Shown here in pieces: positions 1-10,723 of a stretch of 64,000 nucleotides of DNA; position 1 is the stretch's first letter, and each line of letters opens with the position of its first letter. The position numbers and the translations under genes are program-made. The stretch covers positions 314,082,628 to 314,146,627 of the forward strand of contig CM060964.1 in the NCBI GenBank assembly GCA_030765045.1. Direction: 5' to 3'. Source of the stretch: Tenodera sinensis. Lineage: Eukaryota; Arthropoda; Insecta; Mantodea; Mantidae. The notes under the pieces are model-generated. The model worked only from the letters and a program-made list of their open reading frames with translations, ran no database searches and was not told the origin of the DNA.

Positions 1-290
1 CTCTTCCTAGTTACATAAAAGTCATCAAGAGTAAGCAGGACTACATAGGCTATAGCCAGAAAATTCAAAATATACATTTCATTTTCCATAAAAATGTCTA
101 ATCAAAATCGTTAGAACCATTTTTGAGAAAATCAAAATTTTCAAAAAAGTCCCATGTAAAGGGTAGTTTAAGGTGGAGGAATTATCTTCAAAATCTTCGT
201 GGCGTATCCTTAAAAGGTATTAAACTTACATACCAACTTTGATTTTTCACCGACTTTTCCTTTTCGAGTTATGCTGTTCACAGACACAGA

Positions 291-372
<82 letters not shown>

Positions 373-500
373 CCTTTTTCTTAAAAGGCTTTTTTTGGAT
401 TCAGGGAGCCTCAAAACATATATTTCCGGTGAAATCTCCACATCAAAATTTAGGGTCGAATACAATACTTCCCCTACTATACGTAGTACAAAAGTAAAAA
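1..500 (-). repeat. GT-repeat family, copy 1 (runs off the left edge)
   Basis: Reverse-orientation copy. It shows CTATAGCCAGAAAATTCAAA, AATCAAAATCGTTAGAACCA, a (CA)n array at about 292-369, CAGGGAGCCTCAAAACATAT and TTTCCGGTGAAATCTCCA. The same words in reverse complement occur at 63060-63440. Confidence 0.9.
292..369. repeat. (CA)n microsatellite inside a GT-repeat
   Basis: About 78 bases of nearly pure CA. His/Thr- and Cys/Val-rich ORFs across it are artefacts. Confidence 0.98.
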
Positions 501-1863
501 AAGTTTTGAGAAAAACGGCACTTAAAATTGGAATGCCCCTTAGAGTACTGTGTTTAAGAGTGTTTCAAAGGCCGTAAAGGGTGACAAATACTGCCGATAT
601 GAAAAAAAATCAAAGGTGTCAAATGAAAGTATGGAGTGTGAATACAGTAAAAAACAAATAATTCAATTTTTGCATTTTTCCAGATTTTCATCTAATTTTA
701 TGGATGCATTGTCAACGACAGTTGCTACCATGTCAGTAAAGAAGCGTTCGATTTAATTAAAGAGTACTCCAGCGTAGACTCCATCATAAGGAATGACCAG
801 CAGAGAGGCATAACATTCCATTGGCATACCTGAATGCCATTACTGCTTCAGGAATGTCGCCACACAAACTCATTCTGAAAGTTTGTGCTATTGTTATGCT
901 CACCGGGAACATGAACTTGGGGTTGGGGTTCATAAACGGTTGATGTTCTGTGGTGCTGTACGGCAGCTGGAAAGGGAAATATTACTTCATGTCAAGAATA
1001 AAGTTAAGCTCTATTGATCCCAACATACTTTTCTCTAGGTCAAGGTTATAGTTCCCATTACGGCTAGCATTTAATATGACTAAAAACAAAGCACAAGAGC
1101 AGACATTTAAGAAACTTGGCATCTATCTAAGGCAGCATTTGCTCATGGACAATTGTAAGTAGAATTCAGTTCTATGAAGGATCCAGAAGGTATCAAAGTT
1201 GTTATTAAAACTACAAGTGACAAGAACCAAATGGCGAAATCATAATTTATACGCAAAAACATAGTGTACAGAGAAATACTAAGCGTGACTTCAATCTGTT
1301 GACGTTCTAAGCTTGTGGAGTTGCTTCTGGTGCAGATTGTGTTGCTGACTAAACCTCATAGAACAATTAATTTGCTTCAGTGAAAATCAATAAGGCGATC
1401 TACAGTGCGTTGAGCTGCATCTGGTATTGTCCCTGCCAAATTGTATTATGCAATTAATTTGCTTCAGTGAAAAATATTACCACATATAACTTTATTCTTA
1501 TTACTTACCTTTGTTTTGGGTGTTTCTATTTCACAAGTTTGTGAACTGTCACCCACTAAAGAGCAGCTTGTGCTGCTACAGGCCCCCAAGTACACATATA
1601 AAATCTAACCGTAGCCTAACCTCCTGCGAATCAGAAACCTAAACTTACACCTATATACGTAAATCATAAGCATATTGAGAACGCACGCTCACTTTGCTCG
1701 CGTGCTTTGGTATAGCGTTTCTCAGCCGCTGGCAGCATTTTTGTGCATTTGCAAAACGCACGAGTGGCATAGGGAAACTCGGAAATCAAGAAAATGATTT
1801 TGGGCCAAATGCGAAACGCATATTCAACTTTGCCGGGGTTCTGAATCACGGTTGGTTAGGATT
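501..1863. other. No recognised gene
   Basis: AT-rich unique-looking sequence. The only structure seen is a direct duplication of AATTAATTTGCTTCAGTGAA near 1364 and 1450. Confidence 0.6.
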
Positions 1864-2081
1864 AAAATATTGTTTATTAACGATGCTGTTAATTATCAGG
1901 ATCACATCAGGCACCGCCGGTGTGCTGGAATTTCATCCCGCAGGAGTTTTTTACATGCCAGTAAACCAACTCACTTTGGGCTGTCGCTTTCAAGCACACT
2001 TAAAAAGCATCGGACTGGGCCACTTTTAATCCGCGACCTTGGGATCAGCAGGCCAGCAGCTAACCATCAGCCGCCCAGACC
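1864..2081 (-). mobile_element. tRNA-derived SINE, family A copy 1
   Basis: The minus strand starts with a degraded tRNA-like head (near 2040-2081) followed by a body with ATGCCAGTAAA, CCGGTGTGCTGGAATTTC and a 3' end GTTTATTAACGATGCTGTTA. It aligns with copies at 13267, 14615, 24307 and 61472. The B box is degraded (TTTTAATCCGCGA). Confidence 0.85.
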
Positions 2082-2486
2082 TACAGGTTAGGGCTAGTTA
2101 TATAGCAAGTGTTTGTTCTTAATATGGTTACTATTCAATCCCTCAAGAAAAATAACAAACACAAATCAAAACATCACCAATCCAGCGGATTACGCTTCTC
2201 ATTTAGGTTGGCAGTCCCAAACGCGCATACAGGGGGAGGATAACATGCTAGTTGTCCTTACGCCATTATTTTCCTCAAAAAGAAAATGTAAAAAGGGTGG
2301 GTTGGTGTGTTCCTGGCTCTCCAAGAGACAACATCGACTGCGAACAACGCTCCTTAGTTATTCACATAATTATATTTCATTTTTATCAAAGCGGGCCTAC
2401 AGGCTCTTAAGTACAGTCTAAATATTTCTGCCTAAACTATGGATTAGTTGCCCCCAAAGAAGTTAATAAATACCAAGAAATACCAA

Positions 2487-2700
2487 GTTAGGTATTTAAC
2501 CGCCTTTTCGTTCATGAGTTAGGATGTTCACAGATACACATAATTACAGACCTTTTCCTAAAAAAGCATTTTTAATTCAGGGAGTCTCAAAACGTGTACT
2601 TATTTACGGTGAAATATCGATACCGAATTTTTGGAAGGAATATAATACTTCCCCTACTTACTATCATCGCAGAGAAAGTAATATTAAATAATTCAGCTGA
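2487..2700 (-). repeat. GT-repeat family, copy 2 (fragment)
   Basis: TTCAGGGAGTCTCAAAACGT, TTACGGTGAAATATCGATAC and GAGAAAGTA match the start region of the family in reverse. The GT array is reduced to a few irregular CA steps. Confidence 0.8.
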
Positions 2701-4934
2701 TATTCATTATTTACCTAACTGACATTGAAAAAGCTTAAAAATTCAATAACATATATACAAAAGTGTTTTTTTCTTTTAATAGCTATGCCACAAATTCTTT
2801 ATGTGTGTATACTAAGCTCAAATTACAAAATTGGGAGCAGTACGACAAATCGTATGGTGCACGGTGAATTTCCTATGTTTGACACAGCTCTTTAATATTT
2901 TGTGTACACGTCTGTGTTTATTATTAAAAACCTCAAAGCAACAAAAAATAAAACTGCAGATTTTGGGTTTCCAAGATACAGACTTAAACATGCACCCAGC
3001 TTATTTCAATGGCGGTTGACGTGTGCTTACACTACAATGACTACTCCACTCATACTTGAGTTGGTTGAAATTTACCAATCACGTGCATAACAATTTCAAA
3101 TTTCAACCAATGACAGTCATCCTTCGCGAAAAAATTATCATATTTTCATTATCGCCTCCTCTGAATTGCATTATCACCTCCTCTGCTTTTCTTATGTTAT
3201 GATCAACATTATGTTAACAGATGCGCAATGTAATTTGACGCAATAGAGTCGCTCTTCAAATGTCAAATATGGTTGACTCTCGCTTCGGTGATGTATTTAA
3301 TTCTATGTTTGGAATCAGTTTGACAAAGTTTGTAGTGAACGAAATTATAAATTAACAGTAGATACTCCAACTTCTGACATTGCCAACATCTTAACAAATA
3401 GGAGCATTAGTATGAGAACCTAGAAGGCCGTGGCAAAGGGCGCTGGTGTATGTATACCTGCTTCATGTTTCTTTTAAGAGGTTAGTGATTACAATGCATC
3501 ATTTAAATAACATTTCAGAGGCTATATCATCCCTTAATTCGTGAAATAGTCTTAATAAATACTACTCGTGATAGTCAAATTCTCTTATCACTTCGTGACT
3601 CGATAATTTAACAATCACTTGTGGCATTACTTATGATAATTTCATGCCCTACGCTTTACAACAAATACACATCTTGTTCTCTGGATTGACAAAACTGGTT
3701 TAGGTTATTCTCCTGAGTGAAGAAGTAGAGATGGGAAAGAGATGAGGCGCCAACTTGAGAATGTGAAATAGTGTTCGTAACCTGAGTATGTGTAACTGCA
3801 AAATTAATGAAATATTGTAGGCACTTCACAAGCATTTTAAAATCGATACCACTATTTGTTTGTAGTTAAAAGTTGGGCAGTGCAAGGCCTCTCCTCCGTG
3901 ACAAAATCGGCCATCTTTCACAACATTCTACGGAAGGTATTCAAACTCTTCTTTCCGTTTTATTACCCACAGAACTTTACAATCACTAAAACACACAACT
4001 TTCGCCGCGAAAGGGAGGTAGAGCAGTGAAATCCAAAATGAACTGTTGCAACAGCAACACAAACTATTTGCATTTAGATTGCCCTCCGTCCGTACACGTA
4101 CAAACTTTCAACCGCCAAATCAATCCAACATGTGACGGGAATCCCGTATATTTCTGCCCCTAAGGTGAGAGCTGGCGTCAGATCGTTCAAACAAGTGCCC
4201 TTGTTGCGAATCAGGTGCAAGGTCTCTGTTTCCTAAATCAACAGTAGGGTCAAGTGTTGTTCACAGGTCTCGAGTGCTTTCCGACTGTGTTCAATAGACT
4301 CCGAACAGCCGCTTCACAATTCATTTTCTGTGTATTTCCCCGCCTTGCTGCCTTCGGTATCCAGTTCAATGTTTATAACTAATAAAGCACATGCTGTCTT
4401 TAGCTATAGCGTCAAAGTTGTCCAACATGAGTTGTAATACATTTTATTTACTTATATGCTGATTCTTAGGCCAATTTATTTAAGGGAAACATGAGATGGA
4501 ATTAATGTTTCATAGATTTACTCTCTATCAGTGTCTTCGAGCTCTTTTCTTTTGCTCTGACGAGTTCACTTTTGTTGCGTATTCCCGTTCGGTATCTCCT
4601 TTGAGCATCAATGAGCATGATACCCAGATATATGACTTTAGATTCCCCATTTTCCAGCCATATTGTTGAAATCAATTGCACATTCATTTTCTCCAAAGAC
4701 TGCTGAAAACAAGGAAACTTCATGGAAAGCCGTCCAGACACAGGCACATTCGCATAAAGAGCGATCTCCATTCAGAGCTGACTTCCGTTTAGCTGAGCAC
4801 TCATTCCCTTTTAATGTTCCGCTTGCGCCACTTCAGGAACAATCATACCCGGGAGAATTAACCTCTGGCTTGATTTGATATATCTAATGAGTCATGCTCA
4901 CCAACGCATTTGCTTGTGTGGCAATATATTAGCC
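2701..4934. other. No recognised gene
   Basis: Short ORFs only, none recognised; no repeat shared with the rest of the window was noticed. Confidence 0.6.
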
Positions 4935-6655
4935 CCACGGCCATGGAGAAGCGAACAATGCAACGGCTCAAGAAAAGGATATTTCTATAAAAGAACAATT
5001 TTATGATCATCTACAGAATGTGATGGAAAGAGTACCAAGGAGCGATACAAAAATAACATTGGGGGATTTTAATGCGCAAGTTGGACTGGAATCCGCATAT
5101 AAAGATGTAACAGGCAAACACTCGCTACACAACGAAACAAATATTAATGGACATCTATGCATAGACAGTATGCATGATAAATTAATAGATAAACCTGAGA
5201 GTAATTCAATAAGTGAAGAATGGGAAAATATTAAAGAAATAATTTTAAATTCAGCTATTGAAGAAATCCAAGTACAAGAGAGAACGACAAGAAACGAATG
5301 GTGGGATGAAGATTGCAAACAGGCCATACAAGAAAAAATAAGGCTAGTACTAAAATGTAACAAGCTAACACAAAAGCTAACCAGGAAGTATATAAAGAAA
5401 AAAGGAAGATAGCAAATCTGATATGTAATTACAAAACGAAAAAATGGTTGAATGACAAAATAATCAATATAGAAAATAATTACAAAAAAAAAAGTGAAAC
5501 AAAAAAATTGTTCAACGAAGTTAAAAGATTTAACAACTTTAAGTCTTCTATTCTTTCCATTCCTGTGTAGGAATGTAGATGGAAACCTACTCACTCAAAT
5601 TGATCAAGTTTTAGCCAGATGGAAAGAATTTTTTACAGAATTATTAAAACCATGAAAATGTTAATATTGCTAATATTGAAGAAGTAACTGATCTTAATGG
5701 CCAAGAAGTGCTCATGCCTACGTTCAATGAAGTCGGTTATATAATCAACAAATTAAAGTCTAATAAAGCGGTACGTCCAGATAATGTAACATCTGAATTA
5801 ACGAAGTTCGGTGCAAGAACATTAAAATATAAAATATATGAACTTAAATTGAAAATATGGAATAATGAACAGCTTCCCCATCAATGGAATAAAGGGACAA
5901 TAACCCCTATTTATAAAAAGGGCGATAAGCTAAACTGTGTCAATTATAGACCAATAACATTACTGAATGTTTGTTATAAAATATTTGCTTGTCTCTAGAA
6001 TAATAGACAGAAAAGACTAAAGGTGCAATAATAGAAAATAAAACATTAGGAGTGGATTATTTTAAATACCTTGGGTCTATAATCAATATTAACAATGATA
6101 TAAAGAATAAAATAAAAGAAAGAATTGCTCTAGGTAATAGAGTATTCTATGCTAAAAATTTCTATTTATGAGTAAGTTAGTATCTAAGTCAGCAAAAATA
6201 AGATTACACAAATTCATCATCAGATCTATTGTAACATATGCATGTGAAACCTGGGTCCTTAACGAAACAAATAAACAAAAGCTAATGGTATTCGAAAGAA
6301 GGATATTACATACTATATTTGGAGCAGTGAAACAAAATGATAATACATGGAGAATACGTTATAATAACGAATTAAATGAATTAATCAAAAATGAAAACAT
6401 TATTAACCACATAAAAGCTTTAAGATTAGGATGGTTTGGACACACAAATCGGACCTCGGATGATAGAACGGCTAAAAGAATATATAAATGGACCCCTATG
6501 AAACCAAAATTAGGGGGTCGTCCCAACAATAAATGGTTAGATGATGTACTTGATGACATTAAGCATATGAAAATAAACAATTGGCCTGTATGCGTATAAA
6601 ATAGAAAAGTCTGGAAACAAATTGTTGAGAAGTCCAAAACGTTTGTAAAGCCTTC
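4935..6655 (+). pseudogene. Non-LTR retrotransposon (endonuclease-reverse transcriptase LINE), truncated and internally deleted
   Basis: The intact family would encode an AP-type endonuclease followed by reverse transcriptase for target-primed retrotransposition. Seen here in order: the end of the endonuclease domain with ITLGDFNAQVG (about 5053-5085) and the NGHLCID motif; a linker with WWDEDC and a KW-rich region that changes frame near 5412; early RT blocks with KLKSNKAVRPDN (about 5750-5785), TPIYKKGD and NYRPITLLN (about 5908-5970); then, after a break near 6000, the post-palm region EKTKGAIIENK and FKYLGSIIN, and the C-terminal segment ACETW, FERRIL, LGWFGH and GRPNNKWLDD. The catalytic YADD/FADD block and its surroundings are missing. 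The 5' end is truncated inside the endonuclease. At least three frame changes and several stops make it non-functional. The clade resembles the RTE-like/insect 'endonuclease-reverse transcriptase' group; I am sure of LINE and less sure of the clade. Confidence 0.9.
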
Positions 6656-6687
<32 letters not shown>

Positions 6688-6832
6688 AAGAAGAAGAAGA
6701 AGAAGAAGAAGAAGAAGAAGAACAAGGAGAAGAAGGAGAAGAAGGGGAAGGAGAAGGAGAAGAAGAAGAAGAAGAAGAAGAAGAAGAAGAAGAAGAAGAA
6801 GAAGAAGAAGAAGAAGAAGAAGAAGAAGAAGG
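6656..6832 (+). repeat. (AAG)n microsatellite forming the tail of the LINE
   Basis: A nearly pure AAG array begins directly after the last recognisable LINE codons (KTFVKPS, then TAA-like end). A short GGAGAAGG-rich interruption lies near 6722-6760. Serine, leucine and phenylalanine homopolymer reading frames on the opposite strand are artefacts of this array. Confidence 0.95.
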
Positions 6833-7129
6833 TGATAAATTAACACTATCATCCACTGATCACATGCTGCCTGCATGATAATCCAGTTATAGGCAGACAA
6901 AACACATCTATGATGCGAATTTCAACTTCACACTGTTGCATGTAATGTAAACTGTCGATACATCAACGGTGTATTTCTTGCGCAAATAGAAACCATTTCG
7001 ATCACAAAAGTCTCTACAATACATCAGTTTTTAGGTTCCAGAGCAGTTACAGAACAAAGTGAACGCCAATCACCTCGGCTACCAAAGTTCCAGATTCCAA
7101 ATTCACTTTCCGATTTTATCCGTGAATAA

Positions 7130-7450
7130 AGTGACAAATCCAATTTAAGGCGACTATGAAGTATAGTACGCCTTTTCCACTTATACGATCTACACTTACA
7201 CGTATCTATCCAAAAGAAGCCTCCATAAGAATTGAGAAACATTAAGATGCTTGAATTGCACAGAAGAAGGGATAAATCCATTTTAAGGCACCTACGAAAT
7301 ACGTCACTTTTCTGCTTATACCTGTCAAATAGAAAGAAGCTTTGAAGAGAAGATATTGAGATGCTGCAAATAGACAAAAGGAGAGATAAATGTAGTAAGT
7401 ATGAAGTAAGCCGCTACCTAAGGTGCGTACGAAATAAGAGGCGAAGCTAG
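7130..7450 (+). repeat. Degenerate three-copy tandem repeat
   Basis: AATCCAATTTAAGGCGACTA (7136), AATCCATTTTAAGGCACCTA (7273) and a weaker third copy near 7386 (GATAAATG ... AAGGTGCGTACGAAATA) repeat at about 115-136 bp spacing. The 117-residue minus-strand ORF across it is probably incidental. Confidence 0.55.
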
Positions 7451-7589
7451 ACGAAGCTGGCCAAGTGAGAGTAACCTATCCTAGATAGGCGACGTTGCCC
7501 TGTTCAGTAGCGCACTGTATAGCGCAATAGTTGTTTTTCATTGTCCTCTTTGCGGTCAGCAAATCTAGCAACGGCTCGCTATTATAAAC

Positions 7590-8275
7590 CAATGATGTCC
7601 AACCTTGTCTCTCTTTGGAGACGCTTACGTAATTAGTTGCCATTCCTCACTCCATTCTTTCAGTCGGAGGGTGAATCACGCCTGTGACGTTTAGATTCAC
7701 AAGCAGTTAGTATCCAGTTACGGGCACAAACAGGGGATTCCATGGCAGTTTCTAAGTCATACCTTGAATTTTCGGGAATGCCCTAAAAAGACCTCTTCAT
7801 TCTGGGTGATTTTTGCATAAATAGTAAACAGCAAGAAACAGATAAAAGCTTACTAAATAAAAAATATGGATCTCGTTAAAACACACAATTTATGTCAAAC
7901 ACTTCGTGTTTCTTTTGAGTGAACCATTTCCGAGATATTCTTTATTGTTTGTTTGAATTTACCAATACTTATATTTTTCTCAAATAGGAATATGTTCGTC
8001 GTTTTTTAATATCTTGGCCTTGCAAAGAGAACGAAATTTTAAAGGCATCGCATATAAACCAGCTCTTAAAACATTTGACTATCGCTTAAAGCCTACGTAC
8101 TGTATTCCCATATTCTCCTTGCACCTACAAGAAAATACGTAATAAGATACTTTCTGAAAATACTTATGTCGATTAAAATGAAGTAGACCGAGAAATAAGC
8201 ATTTGTAAGAATAGTTTGTATAAGAGTTAGTTTACACAAGAGTAGAGAAAGTGATGAGAGTGCAACACATCAAAT
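7590..8275 (+). repeat. GT-repeat family, copy 3
   Basis: Matches 62715-62995 and 63900-64000: GATTCCATGGCAGTTTCTAA, GTGAACCATTTCCGAGATAT and the terminal GTAGAGAAAGT with GAGTGCAACACATCA. No GT array is present in this copy. Confidence 0.85.
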
Positions 8276-8349
8276 TTTTCCTTTTCATTTCTTCCTCCTT
8301 GCACACTGGCGAGGAGGAAGCCTTTCATTCAAAAGAGAGACGAAAAAGA

Positions 8350-8391
<42 letters not shown>
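8350..8391. repeat. (GA)n microsatellite
   Basis: About 42 bases of GA. Confidence 0.97.
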
Positions 8392-8392
<1 letters not shown>

Positions 8393-9433
8393 CTACATTG
8401 CTGAGTGATATAACGCAATTTTCAGACACAATGTGTGTCGGGCATGGCATGGATGGAGTCCATTGGGCAGCATCAAATTGCTTCTCTAAAAATAACGCAA
8501 GACAACAAAAGAATGAAGAACTGGGCCGCCCTAATAATCTGCAACCATGTGAGTGCAGCATTAGCCATGGCGCGCGTAAAAACATCCACAATAATTTCAC
8601 GCGTTGAATAAAAAAGAGGGGAGTTAAAATTAACTGTCATTACAGCGCACACCATTATTGAGTTCCGAGATCCCTAACATGGGGTTAGAAGTAGAATATA
8701 TCCAATGTGGTCAAGATTCTGCAGATCGCTAAGCGCGACTTTAAAAAGAAATGCTCTCAGATCCGATTTATTTTCTATATAAGCATTTTAACCTGACGGC
8801 TTATCTATACTGATATTGCAAAGATAGAAAACTTGTATGTCTGTATGTAGGAAATATCGGAAAGCTATGGCTGACATAAAATTTAACGGCGGGTGGCTCA
8901 ACACAACATCCAATCAGAGGCTTGCGGTGTTGCATGGTTAAACACATGGTGGTATAAATATCGTTTGCGCCCACAAATTGTATTTGTACAACAGGAAAGA
9001 GAATAGTAATGGTCAGGTATCAACCGCCATTTAATTTTGTGTCTACCTAAGTCCATTTTGATAGTTTTATCACCATAGTTGTGCTGGATATGGGATAGAA
9101 GACAGCTTCTAATTTCGACTCCTAAATGACTAAAACGCTAAAAAGGTTTTACAATGCCTAGATGTTAGGGTGTGAACATATAAGAGTCATAAAAGGACAC
9201 GATTGCACAAAAAGCTGTGACTTTTCGTTGAGATTGCTATGGAGTGGGAAAAAGCTGTTGTTAATCCACAGAAATGCATATAAAACAAGACAAAAACCGA
9301 AGATATTTCATTTTAAGCTTTATACATAGATGGTCACGACTTAGCAACTGAAAAATCAGGTTATCAAAACAAAACACAATCCGATATATTTGTAGAGGTA
9401 CGATAATATGTACGCGATAACTGTGCCAAAATA
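8392..9433. other. No recognised gene
   Basis: Nothing recognised between the (GA)n array and the mariner-like element. Confidence 0.6.
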
Positions 9434-10721
9434 CAGAGTGGCGCATGAAATGTCATACATTGAAAATCGTTTATATAACTTTTAATAAACGAAATATAGC
9501 AATTTTGTCTTTTTTTAAATTAATCTTCAGAATGTGTATGCTCAGCGAGCACTCAGTACATGTTCAATATGTCCATCTTATTGACGTACCACTGTTCAAG
9601 ACGAACTGTGATGTTTCCGATCATCCTACGACACGTCTTCTATTATTTCCTGGAAAAAAGTTGTGATAACCGCTCGCAGTTGCATTACTTTACGTGGTTT
9701 GTTACGGTAGACTGTTTCCTTTAAATGTCCCCATAAGAAATAATCACACGGATTAATATCCGGGCTCTGTGGTGGCCATGTTGAACCTTCTTGAAAACGT
9801 TCTGGATGTCGATGGGACATCACACGGTGCCCAAAATGTTCATTTAGGAAATCCAAATCAACGTTTAATGTATGAAGACGAGCTCCAGCTTCAATGAATC
9901 ATTACGTCTCCATTGGCAACCGTGTTGCATGAAGTTGCTGAAGAAAATTGTTCTGCAACATGTCCACGTAGTGCGCACTGTTAACTGTACCAATGAAAAA
10001 GATTGGAGCAATAATTCCAAGGCTGGAAACGGCACCCCATACACTCACTTTTGCTCCATAATTTTCAATCCCGTGTACAACACAAGGAGCATCTCGTACA
10101 CCTTATCAGAACCATGCGTTATGAAATACGGCATCATTTCCAAGAGTTGAAGTTGCCGTACCTAGTCATTTTCCGTCAGTTTGTGAAACACCATCATTTT
10201 GTATCGGAATAATTTCACGTCAGCATGAAGTACTCTGAAGAAAACGACATAAGATGCTCAATTGGGCTGCAACTCGCCTCCTGGATTTTCTAGGACTTCC
10301 TGTCAAAGTCACTCTCACAGCGTCGATATTCTCTGGAGTACAAACTGTGTTGGTACGAGATCGCTTTTGCTCTAAAATCTGCCATCAGTTTCAAATTTTG
10401 TGGTCAGCCTATACAAACACTGTTTGTCTGCAGGAGGCCCACCTTGTTCGAAGATGAACACGGAAGCGTTGCCGAGTCTCTGCTAGACTCTTCGTTTCCG
10501 TGTAAAGCAATACAGTTTTCACTTTGTGTTCTAGCGTCAACCGGCCTTTGTCCGCCATATTACTAAGCCTAAACGGGAGCGACACGCATGCGTGATAGTG
10601 ACAATTGGCTGTCTTCTGTTAAACCACGCAAGAACTATGGCTACTCGTCACAAAATTGCCAACCTGCAAATAAAATATGTATTAGACATTGCCAATGGAT
10701 GACATTTCGAGCACCACCCTG
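9434..10721 (-). mobile_element. Mariner-like element with terminal inverted repeats and TA target duplication
   Basis: Left end CAGAGTGGCGCATGAAATGT and the reverse complement of the right end, CAGGGTGGTGCTCGAAATGT, match for about 30 bp with a handful of differences. A second shared word, GCAATTTTGT, sits further inside both ends. TA dinucleotides flank both sides (9432-9433 and 10722-10723), the standard Tc1/mariner target duplication. Length is 1,288 bp, normal for an autonomous mariner-like element. The minus strand carries the transposase relic annotated separately. Both ends and the coding core belong together, so this is a complete but dead insertion. Confidence 0.9.
9629..10558 (-). 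pseudogene. Mariner-like transposase pseudogene
   Basis: Translation from ATG at 10558 gives an N-terminal HTH-type region including TLEHKVKTVLLYTETKSLAE and RFRVHLRTRWASCRQT, typical of insect mariner-like transposases whose product cuts and pastes the element DNA in the nucleus. The reading then breaks repeatedly. Further on, VSVWGAVSSLGIIAPIFF (about 10020-10070) and MLQNNFLQQL are recognisable, followed by the C-terminal FLNEHFGHRVMSH and SPDINPCDYFLWG (about 9725-9860). The segment that should carry the first catalytic Asp (FSDEAHF-like) is deleted or scrambled near 10110-10130. The second catalytic Asp (QDGA-like) reads as EAGA near 9880. The third acidic residue, in SPD, is kept. The distance from the second to the third site is about 42 residues, longer than in classical mariner (34). 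Inactive. Confidence 0.88.
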
Positions 10722-10723
10722 TA

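Noticed and set aside
5007..5594. 195-codon minus-strand ORF with many Phe/Ile/Ser, membrane-like
   Set aside because: Exact antisense of LINE coding sequence; hydrophobicity comes from Lys/Asn-rich codons read in reverse.
6359..6900. Ser- and Leu-rich ORFs on the minus strand
   Set aside because: Antisense of the LINE end and its (AAG)n tail.
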